From assembly GCA_001295775.1 (NCBI GenBank), contig LJIA01000005.1, forward strand, positions 1 through 64,000: 64,000 nt of DNA, written 5' to 3'. Below are positions 44,138 to 53,773 of this stretch, one piece after another; the first letter of the stretch is position 1, and every line of letters starts with the position of its first letter. Origin of the DNA: a beta proteobacterium AAP99 (GTDB lineage Bacteria > Pseudomonadota > Gammaproteobacteria > Burkholderiales > Burkholderiaceae_C). Below the pieces are notes generated by a model. It did not search any database. It worked only from the letters and a program-made list of their open reading frames with translations, and had not been told where the DNA came from. The translations under genes and the position numbers were made by a program.

Positions 44138-44968
44138 GTGTCTGCCTTCTTGCTCCCCGTGCTGTTCACACTGTTTGTGTGGTGGTTCAGCACGGGCGCG
44201 ATTCTCTATCTGACCGGCCTGCCCCGCTGGACCTTCAAGTGGAGCATGGCCGGCGCGACGGCACTGCTCATCTGCGCGCTGTGGGGCCTGGCGGCGACAC
44301 GCAACCTCACAACCGTCGCCGGCGCGTATTGCGCGTTCAGCTGCGCCGTACTCGTGTGGGCCTGGCAGGAAGTGGCGTTTCTGCTCGGCTATGTCACAGG
44401 GCCCCGTCGCGTGCCGGCGGCAGCAGGCACACGCGGCTTGCGGCTGGCCTGGCAGGCGCTGCAGACCTTGCTGCATCATGAAGCGGCCTTGATTGTTCTG
44501 GCCCTGGCCGTATGGCTGTGTGCCGGCAGCGGGAGCAACTCGGTGGGGTGGTGGACCTACCTGATCCTCTGGACCATGCGCGCGAGTGCAAAGCTCAATG
44601 TGTTCCTAGGCGTGCGCAACCTCAACGAGGACTTTCTGCCCGCACATCTGAAGTATCTGCAGAGCTACTTCGTGCGTCGGCCGATGAATCTGCTCTTTCC
44701 CTTTGCGGTGAGCGCGTCCACCGCGGTGGCCACGGTGCTGTGGGCCGCGGCGGCGGCAGACGGCGCTTCGGCATTCACGGTCGCCGGGCTGACCTTCGCG
44801 GCCGGCCTGCTGAGTCTGGCGGTACTGGAGCACTGGTTTCTGGTTTTGCCTTTGCCCGCAGAGGCGCTGTGGCGCTGGGGCTTGAGCTCGCGCGAACCCG
44901 CAGTACTCAGCACGGAACTGCAAGCGCTGCCCGCACAAACCGTCTCTGTGCCGCCGCTTGGGCATTAG
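44138..44968 (+). CDS. puhE: Photosynthetic complex assembly protein PuhE (DUF3623)
   Basis: 276 residues from GTG 44138 with about seven hydrophobic helices. The family pattern is visible: VWWFSTGAILYLTGLPRWTF, VWAWQEVAFLLGYVTGPRR, and TMRASAKLNVFLGVRNLNEDFLPAHLKYLQSYF. PuhE is thought to affect bacteriochlorophyll production or complex assembly. It is the last gene of the + strand bchF run and converges on pufC. Confidence 0.9.
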   Translation: MSAFLLPVLFTLFVWWFSTGAILYLTGLPRWTFKWSMAGATALLICALWGLAATRNLTTVAGAYCAFSCAVLVWAWQEVAFLLGYVTGPRRVPAAAGTRGLRLAWQALQTLLHHEAALIVLALAVWLCAGSGSNSVGWWTYLILWTMRASAKLNVFLGVRNLNEDFLPAHLKYLQSYFVRRPMNLLFPFAVSASTAVATVLWAAAAADGASAFTVAGLTFAAGLLSLAVLEHWFLVLPLPAEALWRWGLSSREPAVLSTELQALPAQTVSVPPLGH

Positions 44969-45164
44969 CTTAGGCAACGCGCGCGGGCTCGCCGCCTGTT
45001 GTTGCCGCCGGCGCTCACCCGTTCAAACCGTGACTCGGGGCTGCGGTCTCACGACGGGCCAAGCCAGGCTGAGCCTCTGATCAAGCCATCACTCTTCTCG
45101 CTTGAAGGCTTTCCGCGCCGGAGACTGGCGCTGCAGACGCGCGTCTCGAGACTGTTCTTATCGC

Positions 45165-45205
45165 GTTTCCGCTTGTCTGATGCGGTTCTTGAGGCACTTC
45201 GGGCT
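45165..45205 (-). repeat. Dispersed intergenic repeat, copy 4 (inverted)
   Basis: Read on the - strand it gives AAGAACCGCATCAGACAAGC then GGAAA, matching copy 1 closely. It faces copy 3 about 75 bases away in the puhE/pufC junction, so the two can pair as a long imperfect hairpin. Confidence 0.65.
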
Positions 45206-45278
45206 GGAAAGGCGCATCAAAAGGACATCCGGCACATCGGCGCCGGGCTTGATCCAGCATTCATGAGCCTCTTCAGGC

Positions 45279-45319
45279 AAAAGTGGCCGGAAACCCGCAC
45301 CAGACAAGCGGAAAGCCCT
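45279..45319 (+). repeat. Dispersed intergenic repeat, copy 3
   Basis: Reads GGAAACCCGCACCAGACAAG then CGGAAAG, nearly identical in its central 30 bases to copies 1 and 2 located 20 kb away, and in the same orientation. Confidence 0.7.
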
Positions 45320-45400
45320 TCCTGTACCCATGCCACGCTGATGATCTTCTCTGGCGCCGGCGTCACCCATCGGCACCGACGCACCGGCTTCGCTGCTCAC

Positions 45401-45441
45401 AAAAGCAAAGGCGCGACATCAATGAGTTGATGCCGCGCCTT
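45401..45441 (-). terminator. Intrinsic terminator of the puf operon
   Basis: On the - strand AAGGCGCG-G-CATCAA, a CTCA loop, then TTGATG-T-CGCGCCTT and TGCTTTT. The 14 paired positions plus one G-T pair and the following T-rich tail make a strong rho-independent terminator, 117 bases after the pufC stop. Confidence 0.88.
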
Positions 45442-45557
45442 GCCTGGGGGAGAGGCAGCGGTGGACCGCTGCGCCGGAGGTAGACCCGACTCACACGGAT
45501 CGCTGCCGTGAGAGCGCCTTGACTCGAACCAGGCGCCGCTGCTGCGGCACCCAGCTG

Positions 45558-46931
45558 TTACTTCACGTTCACCTCAACCCGGCGCGCCTTGGGATCTTCG
45601 CCCGCAACATTCGCTTCGGTCTGCACCGGCTTCTCCAGCACGATGCGGCTCTCGGCGATACCTGCCGTCTTGAGCGCGTCGCGCACCGCAAAGGCGCGCT
45701 GCTTGGCCAGCTCCTGGTTCTGCTCCAGGGATCCGCTGGCCGAGTGATAGCCGGAGATGACCGCCTTGGCCTTGGCATTCGCCTTGAGATTCGCCAGCAG
45801 GATCTCCATCGTCTTGACTGTCTCGTCAGACAGGTTGGACGCGCCGACGCCGAAGTAGATCACCGCCTGCTCCGCGGTCGCCGTCGCCGGTGGCACGCTG
45901 GGCACCAGCATTGCCGCAGTGAGCTTGGACTGGAGCTCCGGGTAGGCACTGACCATCTGCGCGCCGTACAGCGGCTTGTAGGCCCCCTGGTGGCAGGTGG
46001 TGCAGTTGACCTTGGCCACATCGCCCGTCGGACCCAGACGGCCCGCCGGGAAGACGGTGGTCAGGGGCTCGAGATAGTCTGTGTTGATGTCGCGCACCAT
46101 GCGGATGCCGTGCCAGGCCGTGGAGCGCTGCGGTGGGCTGCTGGACCATTCGCCAAACGCCTGGGCGTTGTGGCAATAGGTGCAGTTCACGCCAAGGCTC
46201 TTGCTCATGTGCATCATCAGGCCATAGGTGAACTCCGCCTGCTTGGTGGACTGGCGATTGCCTGTGGGCAGCGCCGTCGTGCCGTTGACTCGGATCTCCT
46301 TGTCCTTGAGCAGGTAGGGCGTGAACGGGTCGTAGGGCAGCGAGCTGAGGCCCACGGTGGTGGCAGGCGTGTTCTGCCCGGCCTTGTCGCCCAGCAGGCG
46401 TGCGGCCTGGGCCTGCGGCAGCGGCGCGAACCACACCTGTTGCGGCACGTTGTTGCCGCGGTGGCAGGTGTAGCAAGTGACGCCCGTGTTGGCGACGTGG
46501 GTCTTCCAGTCACCGTTGATGTGCTGGGTCATCTCGATCATCTTGCGCGCGACGACCTTGGTGTACAGGGTGTCATCGGCGAAGTTGCCGCCCGCGTGGC
46601 AGTAGGTACAGCCCTGCTCGGGTGCGACCCAGTTCGTGATCGAGACCATCAGGCGGGTGAACTCGCCCACGCTCAGGTTCTTGAGCACCTTGACGTTCTG
46701 GTAGACCTCACCCGCCTTGGGGCCTTCTGCCGGCACCTGCGGCGAAGCCTCGGGCGGAATGTTCTGCGGTACCTGCGCGGCCACAGTGCGCGGGTTGTAG
46801 ACCTGCACCATGGCCGTGCCGCGTGGACCGTTCTGCACCGAGGTCACTGGCGGCCGCTCGCAGCCAGCGAGCAGCGCGGTGCCCAGCACCAGGGCGGACA
46901 GCGCAATCGTTCTGTAGCGAAGGCTGATCAT
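45558..46931 (-). CDS. pufC: Reaction-centre tetraheme cytochrome PufC with extra C-terminal OmpA-like domain
   Basis: A 457-residue lipoprotein, signal ending LLAGC (Cys24). Four CxxCH heme sites lie at Cys108, Cys153, Cys250 and Cys310, with Met-bearing helices before them (TRLMVSI, RKMIEM, GLMMHM, IRMVRD), as in PufC, which re-reduces the special pair from the periplasmic side. Ordinary PufC ends near residue 330-360. Here a Pro/Ala/Thr linker (about 343-353) leads to about 100 residues resembling an OmpA/MotB peptidoglycan-associated domain: [21 protein letters not shown]412 [15 protein letters not shown], and RRVEVNV at the end. The canonical Asp of the TD motif is replaced (GYHSASG), while the Arg is kept. 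The ATG overlaps the pufM stop. Confidence 0.93.
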   Translation of the reverse strand: MISLRYRTIALSALVLGTALLAGCERPPVTSVQNGPRGTAMVQVYNPRTVAAQVPQNIPPEASPQVPAEGPKAGEVYQNVKVLKNLSVGEFTRLMVSITNWVAPEQGCTYCHAGGNFADDTLYTKVVARKMIEMTQHINGDWKTHVANTGVTCYTCHRGNNVPQQVWFAPLPQAQAARLLGDKAGQNTPATTVGLSSLPYDPFTPYLLKDKEIRVNGTTALPTGNRQSTKQAEFTYGLMMHMSKSLGVNCTYCHNAQAFGEWSSSPPQRSTAWHGIRMVRDINTDYLEPLTTVFPAGRLGPTGDVAKVNCTTCHQGAYKPLYGAQMVSAYPELQSKLTAAMLVPSVPPATATAEQAVIYFGVGASNLSDETVKTMEILLANLKANAKAKAVISGYHSASGSLEQNQELAKQRAFAVRDALKTAGIAESRIVLEKPVQTEANVAGEDPKARRVEVNVK

Positions 46932-47923
46932 GGCTTGGCTCCCGGCAGGGTGGTGGGCAGAGTGGCAGGGTCTACGACAGTGGGCCAGCTGGTCGTGTAG
47001 GCCGGTGCGACACCATGCTTGACTGCCCAGAGATACCAGTTGTCAACGACAGTGCCGGTCAACAGGATGCCGATGCCCCCTGTGAGCGGGCAGAGCACTG
47101 CAAACCACCAGGCCCAACGGTGGATGGACTCCATCGTGGCGTTGAAACCCATCGTCCAGCGCCAGAACAGGGCGGCGCGCTCGCTGGCCGTGCCGCGATC
47201 GGTGATCTGCTCGATCTCGCGCTCACCACCGAAGCGGCTCACTGCGAGGATGGTCGCCCCGTGCATCGCGAACAGCAACGCCGATCCGTACAGGAACGCG
47301 ATGCTCAGCATGTGGAACGGGTTGTAGAAGAGATTGCCGTAGCGCAGCGAGAAGGCCGCGGTCCAGTCCAGATGCGGGAAGATGCCGAAGGGCACCGCCT
47401 CACCCCAGCTGCCCATCAGCAGCGGGCGGATGAAGCCCAGTACCAGGTACAGCCAGATGGCTGCCGCAAAGGCCCAGGCCACGTGAGTGCCCATGCCCAG
47501 AGTCCGTGCGCGACGGTACATGCGCACCCACCACAGCAGCAGGGATGCCGTGATGAAGAAGCCGGCGATCAGCCACCAGCCGCCCTGATTGAGTGGTGGC
47601 AGCCGCAAGCCATACGCGGGTGGTGGCGGCTCAAGCGACAGCCAGAACAGCTGCTTGATGAACTGGATCGGGTCCATGTTGACCGAAGCCAGCATGTTCC
47701 AGCCGATGATCTGGAAGCCCACCAGGAAGCAGAACACCGAGGCGATACCCAGACCGCCCAAATAGATCGGCCCGATCTGCGCATTGCCAATCCGGCCGAA
47801 CAGGTGAACCAAGGTGGCACCGAAGATGCGCTCGTTGTTGTCTCGCTCGGTGGGCAGCGGCGCACCGTGCCCGATCGGCCCGAAGACCTGGACCTGCGTG
47901 AAGATGTTCTGGTACTCAGCCAT
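46928..47923 (-). CDS. pufM: Reaction-centre M subunit PufM
   Basis: 331 residues from ATG 47923, which follows GAGGAG; the frame upstream of it is not family-like. It opens [15 protein letters not shown] and has five membrane helices with the pigment- and iron-binding region [27 protein letters not shown] and [19 protein letters not shown]. It binds half of the special pair, QA and the non-heme iron. The C terminus is long enough to contact PufC, as expected in a cytochrome-bearing centre. Confidence 0.96.
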   Translation of the reverse strand: MAEYQNIFTQVQVFGPIGHGAPLPTERDNNERIFGATLVHLFGRIGNAQIGPIYLGGLGIASVFCFLVGFQIIGWNMLASVNMDPIQFIKQLFWLSLEPPPPAYGLRLPPLNQGGWWLIAGFFITASLLLWWVRMYRRARTLGMGTHVAWAFAAAIWLYLVLGFIRPLLMGSWGEAVPFGIFPHLDWTAAFSLRYGNLFYNPFHMLSIAFLYGSALLFAMHGATILAVSRFGGEREIEQITDRGTASERAALFWRWTMGFNATMESIHRWAWWFAVLCPLTGGIGILLTGTVVDNWYLWAVKHGVAPAYTTSWPTVVDPATLPTTLPGAKP

Positions 47924-47950
47924 GTTTTTTCTCCTCAGCAAGGTTCCGTG

Positions 47951-48775
47951 CTAGCGCCAGATCGGCAGAGCCAGCCACCAGCCCCACCACTCGGGCCAGC
48001 CGCGCGTCCAGAACGGTCCGCTGATGACGATGCACACTGCGCTCCAGAACCCGCTGGACAGGGCCAGGAACAACCCCAACCGGTGAATGCCGAGGGTCCC
48101 GATCGAGTAGCCGATGCTGTCGCGGAAGAAGGTGTCTTCGTGCTCAGGGGTCTTCACCAGCTCGCCCTTCTTGGGGTTGGTCGAAGACAGCACCAGCGCG
48201 CCATGCAGCGAGAGCGCAAAGGTGGTGGCAAAGAAGAAGCTCACCGCGATCATGTGCGCGGGGTTGTAGTGAAAGTGCAGGTACTGGTAGCCCGTGTTCG
48301 AGACCCAGTCGAGATGACTCAGAATGCCGTACGGGAATCCGTGCCCCCAGGCGCCCATGAGCACCGGGCGGATCACCACCAGCGTCACATAGGCAAAGAT
48401 CGCCATGGAGAATGCAAAGGGCACGTGCAGGCCCATGCCGAGTTTTCGGCAGATCTCAACTTCGCGCAGCGCCCAGGAACCGAACGCACCGATCGCGCAG
48501 ACGGTGATGAGCTGCCAGAGTCCGCCTTCCATCAGCGGCGCGAGGCGCAGGCCGTATTTCAGGTCGGGCGGCGCGATGTTGATCTGCCAGACGTTCCAGG
48601 TGGGCCCCTGCGAGGCGCCCCAGAGAATGAGCACCGTGCCCAGCACGGCAAAGAAGATCGTGGTGACGCCAAAGAACCCGACATAGAACGGTCCGACCCA
48701 GAAGTCGAACAGATCGCCGCCGATCAGGGTGCCGCCGCGTACTCGGTACTTCCTCTCAAAGTTGAGCATTGCCAT
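47951..48775 (-). CDS. pufL: Reaction-centre L subunit PufL
   Basis: 274 residues from ATG 48775 ([20 protein letters not shown]); the open frame continues further upstream but this is the universal PufL beginning. Five helices; [24 protein letters not shown] has the bacteriochlorophyll His residues, and [23 protein letters not shown] the QB/iron region. It pairs with PufM. The 188 bases before it up to pufA contain an mRNA hairpin. Confidence 0.96.
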   Translation of the reverse strand: MAMLNFERKYRVRGGTLIGGDLFDFWVGPFYVGFFGVTTIFFAVLGTVLILWGASQGPTWNVWQINIAPPDLKYGLRLAPLMEGGLWQLITVCAIGAFGSWALREVEICRKLGMGLHVPFAFSMAIFAYVTLVVIRPVLMGAWGHGFPYGILSHLDWVSNTGYQYLHFHYNPAHMIAVSFFFATTFALSLHGALVLSSTNPKKGELVKTPEHEDTFFRDSIGYSIGTLGIHRLGLFLALSSGFWSAVCIVISGPFWTRGWPEWWGWWLALPIWR

Positions 48776-48909
48776 GATTCTGTCCCCACATTGCGCGCGA
48801 ACCCTGCGGTTCGTCCCCGTGTGCACGATCAAATTGATCTGCGCGCGGCTGGTACGTCTACGGCGGTGAAGCCTTCAGAAAAATGCGGCCGTGCAGGGTG
48901 AAGGCCTCG

Positions 48910-48945
48910 TCGGGCTGAACAGACCTCCCGGTCTGCCCAGCCCGA
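48910..48945 (-). other. pufA-pufL intercistronic mRNA hairpin
   Basis: TCGGGCT and AGCCCGA arms (48910-48916, 48939-48945) enclose a second stem CAGAC/GTCTG, with no T-run after it. Hairpins at this spot protect the upstream pufBA mRNA from 3' decay in other purple bacteria, so LH1 is made in excess over reaction centres. Here the protected segment would also include the beta-like gene. Confidence 0.75.
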
Positions 48946-48963
48946 AGACCCTGCGACCAGTGC

Positions 48964-49152
48964 TTACTGCTTGGGCGCCGGCATCGGCGCGTTTTGCGCC
49001 GATGTGCTCGGGGCCTTCTTCGGGCCGTCGAGCCAGTTGAAGCGATCCGTGCTCAAGAGGATGAGATGGATCATTGCGGCCAGGCCGAACAGGAACACGC
49101 CCTGTGCAACCATGGCTCTGAGTGGGTCGTACAAACGCCAAATTCGCCACAT
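48964..49152 (-). CDS. pufA: LH1 antenna alpha subunit PufA
   Basis: 62 residues: a short cytoplasmic end [20 protein letters not shown], one membrane helix with the bacteriochlorophyll ligand His29 in [20 protein letters not shown], and a Pro/Ala-rich tail ending PMPAPKQ. AAGGAGA lies upstream and overlaps the stop of the preceding 74-codon gene. It forms heterodimers with PufB in the LH1 ring. Confidence 0.95.
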   Translation of the reverse strand: MWRIWRLYDPLRAMVAQGVFLFGLAAMIHLILLSTDRFNWLDGPKKAPSTSAQNAPMPAPKQ

Positions 49153-49165
49153 GGTGAGACTCTCC

Positions 49166-49390
49166 TTATTGAAGGTAGGACATGAAGGAATAGACCGCCG
49201 CCCTCACGTCATCGATCAACGACTTTTCGCCCTCTGCACCCGGTAACCAGGGTCGCCACTTCCACGTGAGAATCTGGGCGATGAGGGCGATCGCCAGAAG
49301 CACCACAAAGCTCGCCAGAAAGATGCCGTTGAACGACACGGAGTCGTTCTTCATCATCTCTTGCAGCGTGTCATTGCTTGGTTGGGACAT
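49166..49390 (-). CDS. LH1-beta-like protein lacking the bacteriochlorophyll His, inserted between pufB and pufA
   Basis: A 74-residue protein with its own AGAGG ribosome-binding site, 29 bases after pufB and 13 before pufA. Residues 20-48 align with PufB 19-47 without a gap and end in the same WxWRPW motif (W43, W45, R46, P47, W48). The membrane His that ligates bacteriochlorophyll in PufB (His38) is Gln39 here, and the interface His20 is Asn21. A 24-residue C-terminal extension ([20 protein letters not shown] and YLQ) looks like an amphipathic helix. It is therefore probably a non-pigmented or altered LH1-ring subunit. I know of no named gene at this position; it is not like PufX or PufQ. 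Confidence 0.88.
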   Translation of the reverse strand: MSQPSNDTLQEMMKNDSVSFNGIFLASFVVLLAIALIAQILTWKWRPWLPGAEGEKSLIDDVRAAVYSFMSYLQ

Positions 49391-49419
49391 GACAAACCTC
49401 TAGTCAGGTGGGAATTGCC

Positions 49420-49569
49420 TTAGTGGAACCAGGGACGCCAGATCCACACGAGAAAGTGTGCGACGACAGCGACGGCGGTAAAGCCGACGAAGCCTTGCAC
49501 CCAATACTTGTGGAACTCCTGAGCTTCCTCGTCGGTAAGGCCGGAAATCGAGCCTTTTCTGTCACTCAT
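49420..49569 (-). CDS. pufB: LH1 antenna beta subunit PufB
   Basis: A 49-residue protein read directly from the sequence: it starts [20 protein letters not shown], has the membrane helix with ligand His38 ([15 protein letters not shown]), and ends FH. GGAG lies 10 bases before the ATG. It is the canonical beta polypeptide of LH1 and the first puf structural gene, downstream of bchZ. No pufQ is found ahead of it. Confidence 0.96.
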   Translation of the reverse strand: MSDRKGSISGLTDEEAQEFHKYWVQGFVGFTAVAVVAHFLVWIWRPWFH

Positions 49570-49664
49570 AGGAATTGCTCCTTCAAGCTGGCCTATCGGC
49601 CGTTACCGCGCAATGCCCGCGTGGCTTAGGCAGCCGTGCCCCGAGGGGTCCGACATTCGGTGCG

Positions 49665-49681
49665 CCCGGCAAGCTGCCGGG
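49665..49681 (-). other. Hairpin between bchZ and pufB
   Basis: CCCGGCA-agc-TGCCGGG, a perfect 7-base stem with a 3-base loop in the 141-base gap. It has no T-run, so it may be an mRNA processing or stability element separating bchCXYZ from puf messages rather than a terminator. Confidence 0.6.
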
Positions 49682-49710
49682 CAATGAGAATGAGTTGGCG
49701 CTGGAGACCT

Positions 49711-51171
49711 TCATGCCGGGGCCCCCGAACGCAATGCGGCGCGTGCAGCCTTCACACGGGCGGCGGTGATCAGTGCTTCTCCGGCAGTGCGCGCGTCCTG
49801 CTCAGCGCGATCGCGCAACTTCTTCGCTGCAGAGATCTGAACCAGCACGGGCTCGGCACGCACGAACTCGTCAAGCAGCTGCTGCGCTTCGCTTTCCCAC
49901 AGGCGCGGCGCGTCCGCAGCATCCGCGCGGGCCGGTGTGGCATCCACACGATCCATGTCCGTACCCAAGGGCAAGATGTGGAACAGCGCATCGAACAGCG
50001 CGTTGCAGAACTCCTGCACCAAGCACGTTGCGCCGGCATAGCCCATGAACGGCGTGCCGGTGTGCCGGCGGATCACCGCACCCGGGAAGGACGCCGGGAT
50101 ATAGGCCGCACGCCCGCCGACCTCGGCCAGGTACATACGCTCGTTGTAGGAGCCGAACAGCACCAGCGGCGGCTTCTCCTGGACCATGGCGCGGACGGCC
50201 GCGTTGTCCGTCTTCTGGCCGGGGATGCGTGCCACCGAGAAATTGCAGGGCAGACCCATCTCGTCTTCAAGGAAGTGGCGGATGCCACGCGAGTAGGTCT
50301 CGTTGGCGACCACGCCGAAGCTGGCGGTGCCGAAGAAGTCCTGCGTGACCGAGCGCCACAGATCCCAGACCGGCTTGATCGTGGTGTGTTTCTCGCGCTC
50401 AATGAAGGGCTCGGGGTCCAGGCCCAGCAGCTCGCCGAGCTTGCGCAGAAAGCGCGTGGTGGAGTGCAAGCCGATCGGCGCCTGCAGATAGGGACGATCC
50501 AGCGCCTCGCAGAGCATGCGGCCGAACTCGCGGTACATGCAGATGTTCACGTCGGCTTCCACCAGCCGCGACACATCGGCCAGATGGCTGCCCAGCGGGA
50601 AGACCATGTTCACTTCCGCGCCGATGCCCTGCACCAGGCGTCTGATCTCGGCCAGATCGCTCGGCGAATTGAAGACGCCATAGCTCGGGCCGATGATGTT
50701 CACGCGGGGCCGCTCGCCGTCCTTGCGCACGCGCTCGGGCACCTTGCGCAGGCCGTACTCGGACCACAGCCAGTACATGGCACGGTTGGCGCACTGCCAC
50801 TGATCTTCATCGATCGTGCGCGGCAGGAAGCGCTGGATGTTGGTGCCTTCGGGCGTGACGCCGCCACCGATCATCTCGGCGATCGAGCCGGTCACGACGA
50901 CTGCAGGAAGATCGGGGTCCAGCGTGGCATGGGCGCGCTTCATCGCACCTTCGGTGCCTTCACGGCCGAGCTGTTCCTCGGCCAGACCGGTCACCACGAT
51001 GGGCAGTTCGTGCGGCGGCAGCGCGTCGGTGTAGTGCAGCACGCTGGTCACGGGCAGGTTCTCGCAACCCACCGGGCCGTCGATGACGACCTGCAGACCC
51101 TTGATGGCTGTGAACACGTACACAGCGCCCCAGTAGCCACCGGCGCGGTCATGATCGAGGACGAGGCTCAT
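49711..51171 (-). CDS. bchZ: Chlorophyllide a reductase subunit Z
   Basis: 486 residues of the nitrogenase-like family: opening [20 protein letters not shown], then [24 protein letters not shown] with cluster Cys, and [21 protein letters not shown]. With BchY it makes the catalytic part of chlorin reductase (ring B reduction). The gene starts 37 bases after bchY and precedes the puf genes, as in most purple bacteria. Confidence 0.95.
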   Translation of the reverse strand: MSLVLDHDRAGGYWGAVYVFTAIKGLQVVIDGPVGCENLPVTSVLHYTDALPPHELPIVVTGLAEEQLGREGTEGAMKRAHATLDPDLPAVVVTGSIAEMIGGGVTPEGTNIQRFLPRTIDEDQWQCANRAMYWLWSEYGLRKVPERVRKDGERPRVNIIGPSYGVFNSPSDLAEIRRLVQGIGAEVNMVFPLGSHLADVSRLVEADVNICMYREFGRMLCEALDRPYLQAPIGLHSTTRFLRKLGELLGLDPEPFIEREKHTTIKPVWDLWRSVTQDFFGTASFGVVANETYSRGIRHFLEDEMGLPCNFSVARIPGQKTDNAAVRAMVQEKPPLVLFGSYNERMYLAEVGGRAAYIPASFPGAVIRRHTGTPFMGYAGATCLVQEFCNALFDALFHILPLGTDMDRVDATPARADAADAPRLWESEAQQLLDEFVRAEPVLVQISAAKKLRDRAEQDARTAGEALITAARVKAARAALRSGAPA

Positions 51172-51208
51172 GCGCGGCCCTCCATCAGCGACAAGCTCAC
51201 ACTCGGCA

Positions 51209-52744
51209 TCAGATCATCTCCTCCGCCTTGCGCTTCTTCTGCAGCTTGATCACATGCCGACGCGTGTGCTCGCGGAAGTCCGGCCGATCCTGCGGCACGC
51301 CTTCCCAGACACCGGACGCAAAGCCCGCGCCGGTCTCGCCGAAGAAGGCCTTCATTTCATCGAAGCGGCCCTTATTGGCAATCGCCGCGTTGATGACCTG
51401 CGCCAGCGAGCCGGCGCCGGCCGGACCCATCAGCGGACGGGCCGAGATCAGGTTGGTGAAGTACAGCGCCGGAATGGTGGACTGCTTGGCAGCCTGGACG
51501 ACTGGCGTGGTGCCGATGGCGAGATCCGGCTTGAACTCGGCCATGGCCGCCAGATCCTGCTCCAGCGAGGCACGGAACTGGACGTGCACGCCACGTGCGG
51601 TCAACCAGTCCAGATCTGCCTGGCTGAACGCCGTCTTCGGGCAGGCGCTGCCGACGTAGCGCAGATCCGCACCGCTTTCCACCAGCAGCCGACCGACCAG
51701 CAGCTCAGAGCCTTCGTAGCCCGACAGCGTGATCCGGCCCTTGATCGGCGTCTTGCCCAAGGCACCTTTGATGGCTGGCAACCACTGGTTCTTGGCGGCG
51801 TCGATCTTGTCCTGAGCGACACCGGCAGCCTGTCCGATGGCCTGCAGCCAAGACTCTGTGCCTTCGTAACCGACAGGCGCAGAGCCGACCACTGGGCGGC
51901 CCGCAGCCTCAAACTCACGGATGCTCGCGGTGTAGAAGGGATGGATCGCCGCAACGGCGGCGCAATCCAGCGCGGCGTAGAGTTCGCGCCACTCCCGCGT
52001 CGGCACGACTGGCCCCGCAGCAAGACCCATGGGCGCCAGCAGCATGCCGACGCCGACCGGATCGGCCGGGAACATCTCGCCCAGCAGGGTGATGGTGGGC
52101 TTGTCGCTTCGGCCGGTGCGCGGTGCCTGCACCGGGCCGGCGAGGATTTCCTCGCGAGCAAAGCGCAGCATCGCGCCTGCGAGCACATCCTTGGCCTCGG
52201 CATGGGTTGGCACACCGAAACCGGGCACATCAATGCCGATGATCCGCACACCGTTGATCTCGCGCGGCAGCAGTTGCAGCGGCACGCCGCTGGCCGTCGG
52301 CACACAGAGGTTGATGACGACAATCGCGTCATACTTGGCGGGATCCGCCTCCTGATGCACCGCGTCGCGGATGTCCTCAAACAGCTTGCCGGTGACCAGC
52401 GTCTCGGAGTTGAAGGGCACATAGCCCACGCTGCGGCGCGCACCGTAGAAATGGCTGGTAAAGGTCAGGCCGTAGACGCAGCAGGCCGAGCCCGACAGGA
52501 TGGTGGCCGTGCGGCGCATGCGCAGCCCCACACGCAGGGAGCCGAAGGCCGGGCACATGCTCTGCGGCTGGTCATGCGGCCCGGCCTTGGGCGCAAGCGG
52601 ATAGTCACGGGCGTAGCGCTGCAACACTTCCGTCTTGCCCGCCTGAGCGGCAGCCTCGCGCATGGCGTCTCGCCCGGCATGGCAACCCATGCCGTCGGCC
52701 TTGAGGGCTTCAGGGTTGGGAACGGCGGGGTTCTGTTCAGCCAT
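51209..52744 (-). CDS. bchY: Chlorophyllide a reductase subunit Y
   Basis: 511 residues. Cluster-binding segments [19 protein letters not shown] and [23 protein letters not shown] are typical of BchY, followed by [20 protein letters not shown] and the [19 protein letters not shown] part. It pairs with BchZ and receives electrons from BchX. It begins 15 bases after bchX. Confidence 0.95.
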   Translation of the reverse strand: MAEQNPAVPNPEALKADGMGCHAGRDAMREAAAQAGKTEVLQRYARDYPLAPKAGPHDQPQSMCPAFGSLRVGLRMRRTATILSGSACCVYGLTFTSHFYGARRSVGYVPFNSETLVTGKLFEDIRDAVHQEADPAKYDAIVVINLCVPTASGVPLQLLPREINGVRIIGIDVPGFGVPTHAEAKDVLAGAMLRFAREEILAGPVQAPRTGRSDKPTITLLGEMFPADPVGVGMLLAPMGLAAGPVVPTREWRELYAALDCAAVAAIHPFYTASIREFEAAGRPVVGSAPVGYEGTESWLQAIGQAAGVAQDKIDAAKNQWLPAIKGALGKTPIKGRITLSGYEGSELLVGRLLVESGADLRYVGSACPKTAFSQADLDWLTARGVHVQFRASLEQDLAAMAEFKPDLAIGTTPVVQAAKQSTIPALYFTNLISARPLMGPAGAGSLAQVINAAIANKGRFDEMKAFFGETGAGFASGVWEGVPQDRPDFREHTRRHVIKLQKKRKAEEMI

Positions 52745-52759
52745 GGATGGGTAGTTCGC

Positions 52760-53773
52760 TCAGGCGGCGTCGTAGATGACTTCGAGCGTGGGCTTGACCA
52801 CATCCTCGCGGCCGAGCATGTCCTTCACGGTCGCGGGTTCGAGCACCACATCGCGGCCCACCGCGTCGCTGGCGAACAGGCCCAGCAGTTCGTCCTGGGT
52901 CTGGGGCCTGGGGCGCACCGGCGGCGCCAGCGCCACATTCAGTGCGAGTTCCTCGAACAGCGGCCCCCACTGCCCCCCGGGCTTGCCGATGATGTCGTAG
53001 GACGCGCTCTTGCGCCGGATGTCTTCGTGCGCAGGGATCGACGCCAGCACCGGGATGCCCGCGTTCTGTGCAAAGGCCTGGGCCTGACCGGTGCCGTCAT
53101 CCTTGTTGATGACCATGCCCGCCACGCCGACGTTGCCGCCGAGCTTGCGGAAGTACTCCACCGCAGAGCAGACGTTGTTGGCCACGTACAGGCTCTGCAG
53201 GTCGTTGCTGCCGACCACGATCACCTTCTGGCACATGTCACGCGCAATCGGCAGTCCGAAGCCGCCACAGACCACATCGCCCAGGAAGTCGAGCAGCACG
53301 TAGTCGAAACCCCAGTCGTGGAAGCCGAGCTTCTCCAGGGTCTCGAAGCCGTGGATGATTCCGCGCCCGCCACAGCCGCGCCCGACCTCCGGGCCGCCCA
53401 GCTCCATGGCAAACACGCCGTCGCGCTTGAAGCAGACGTCGCCGATGCTGACGCTTTCGCCGGCCAGCTTCTTCTTGCTGCTGGTTTCGATGATGGTCGG
53501 GCAGGCCTTGCCACCAAAGAGCAGGCTGGTGGTGTCGCTCTTGGGGTCGCAACCGATCAGCAGCACCTTCTTGCCCTGCTGGGCCATCATGTAGCTCAGG
53601 TTGGCCAGGGTGAAGCTCTTGCCGATGCCGCCCTTGCCGTAGATCGCGATGATCTGCGTTTCCTTCGTGACGGGACCGGTTGCGGGTGCGTCGGGCTCGA
53701 CGGCGGCTTCGGCTCGCAGGCGCTCCATCTGCATGAACTGCACAGGGGCGATCACGCCGCTCGGGTTGCTCAT
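52760..53773 (-). CDS. bchX: Chlorophyllide a reductase iron protein BchX
   Basis: Start at ATG 53773 (MSNPSGVIAPVQFMQMERLR), giving 337 residues. Walker [38 protein letters not shown], and two cluster Cys residues in GRGCGGRGIIHG and DVVCGGFGLPIAR. KSFTLANLSYMMA distinguishes it from BchL. It passes electrons to BchYZ with ATP use. The ATG overlaps the bchC stop. Confidence 0.95.
   Translation of the reverse strand: MSNPSGVIAPVQFMQMERLRAEAAVEPDAPATGPVTKETQIIAIYGKGGIGKSFTLANLSYMMAQQGKKVLLIGCDPKSDTTSLLFGGKACPTIIETSSKKKLAGESVSIGDVCFKRDGVFAMELGGPEVGRGCGGRGIIHGFETLEKLGFHDWGFDYVLLDFLGDVVCGGFGLPIARDMCQKVIVVGSNDLQSLYVANNVCSAVEYFRKLGGNVGVAGMVINKDDGTGQAQAFAQNAGIPVLASIPAHEDIRRKSASYDIIGKPGGQWGPLFEELALNVALAPPVRPRPQTQDELLGLFASDAVGRDVVLEPATVKDMLGREDVVKPTLEVIYDAA

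Larger units (their letters stand above)
44969..45557. other. Convergent puhE / pufC intergenic region
   Basis: About 590 bases with no supported gene; ORFs here lack start signals and family features. It holds two copies of the dispersed repeat in opposite orientation (45165-45205 and 45279-45319), the puf terminator (45401-45441), and hairpins GCAGCGG-tgga-CCGCTGC (about 45455-45472) and CTCACACGG/CCGTGAGAG (about 45490-45514). The rest, about 44970-45150, shows nothing distinctive. Confidence 0.65.

Noticed and set aside
45483-45545. A tRNA-like T-arm (CTCGAACCAGG) on the - strand after pufC
   Set aside because: No acceptor stem, D-arm or anticodon arm could be matched around it; the sequence is better explained by short hairpins near the puf terminator.
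49166-49390. Reading the 74-codon gene as pufX or pufQ
   Set aside because: It lacks the PufX GxxxG helix and lies between pufB and pufA rather than after pufM; PufQ sits before pufB. The gap-free match is to PufB.
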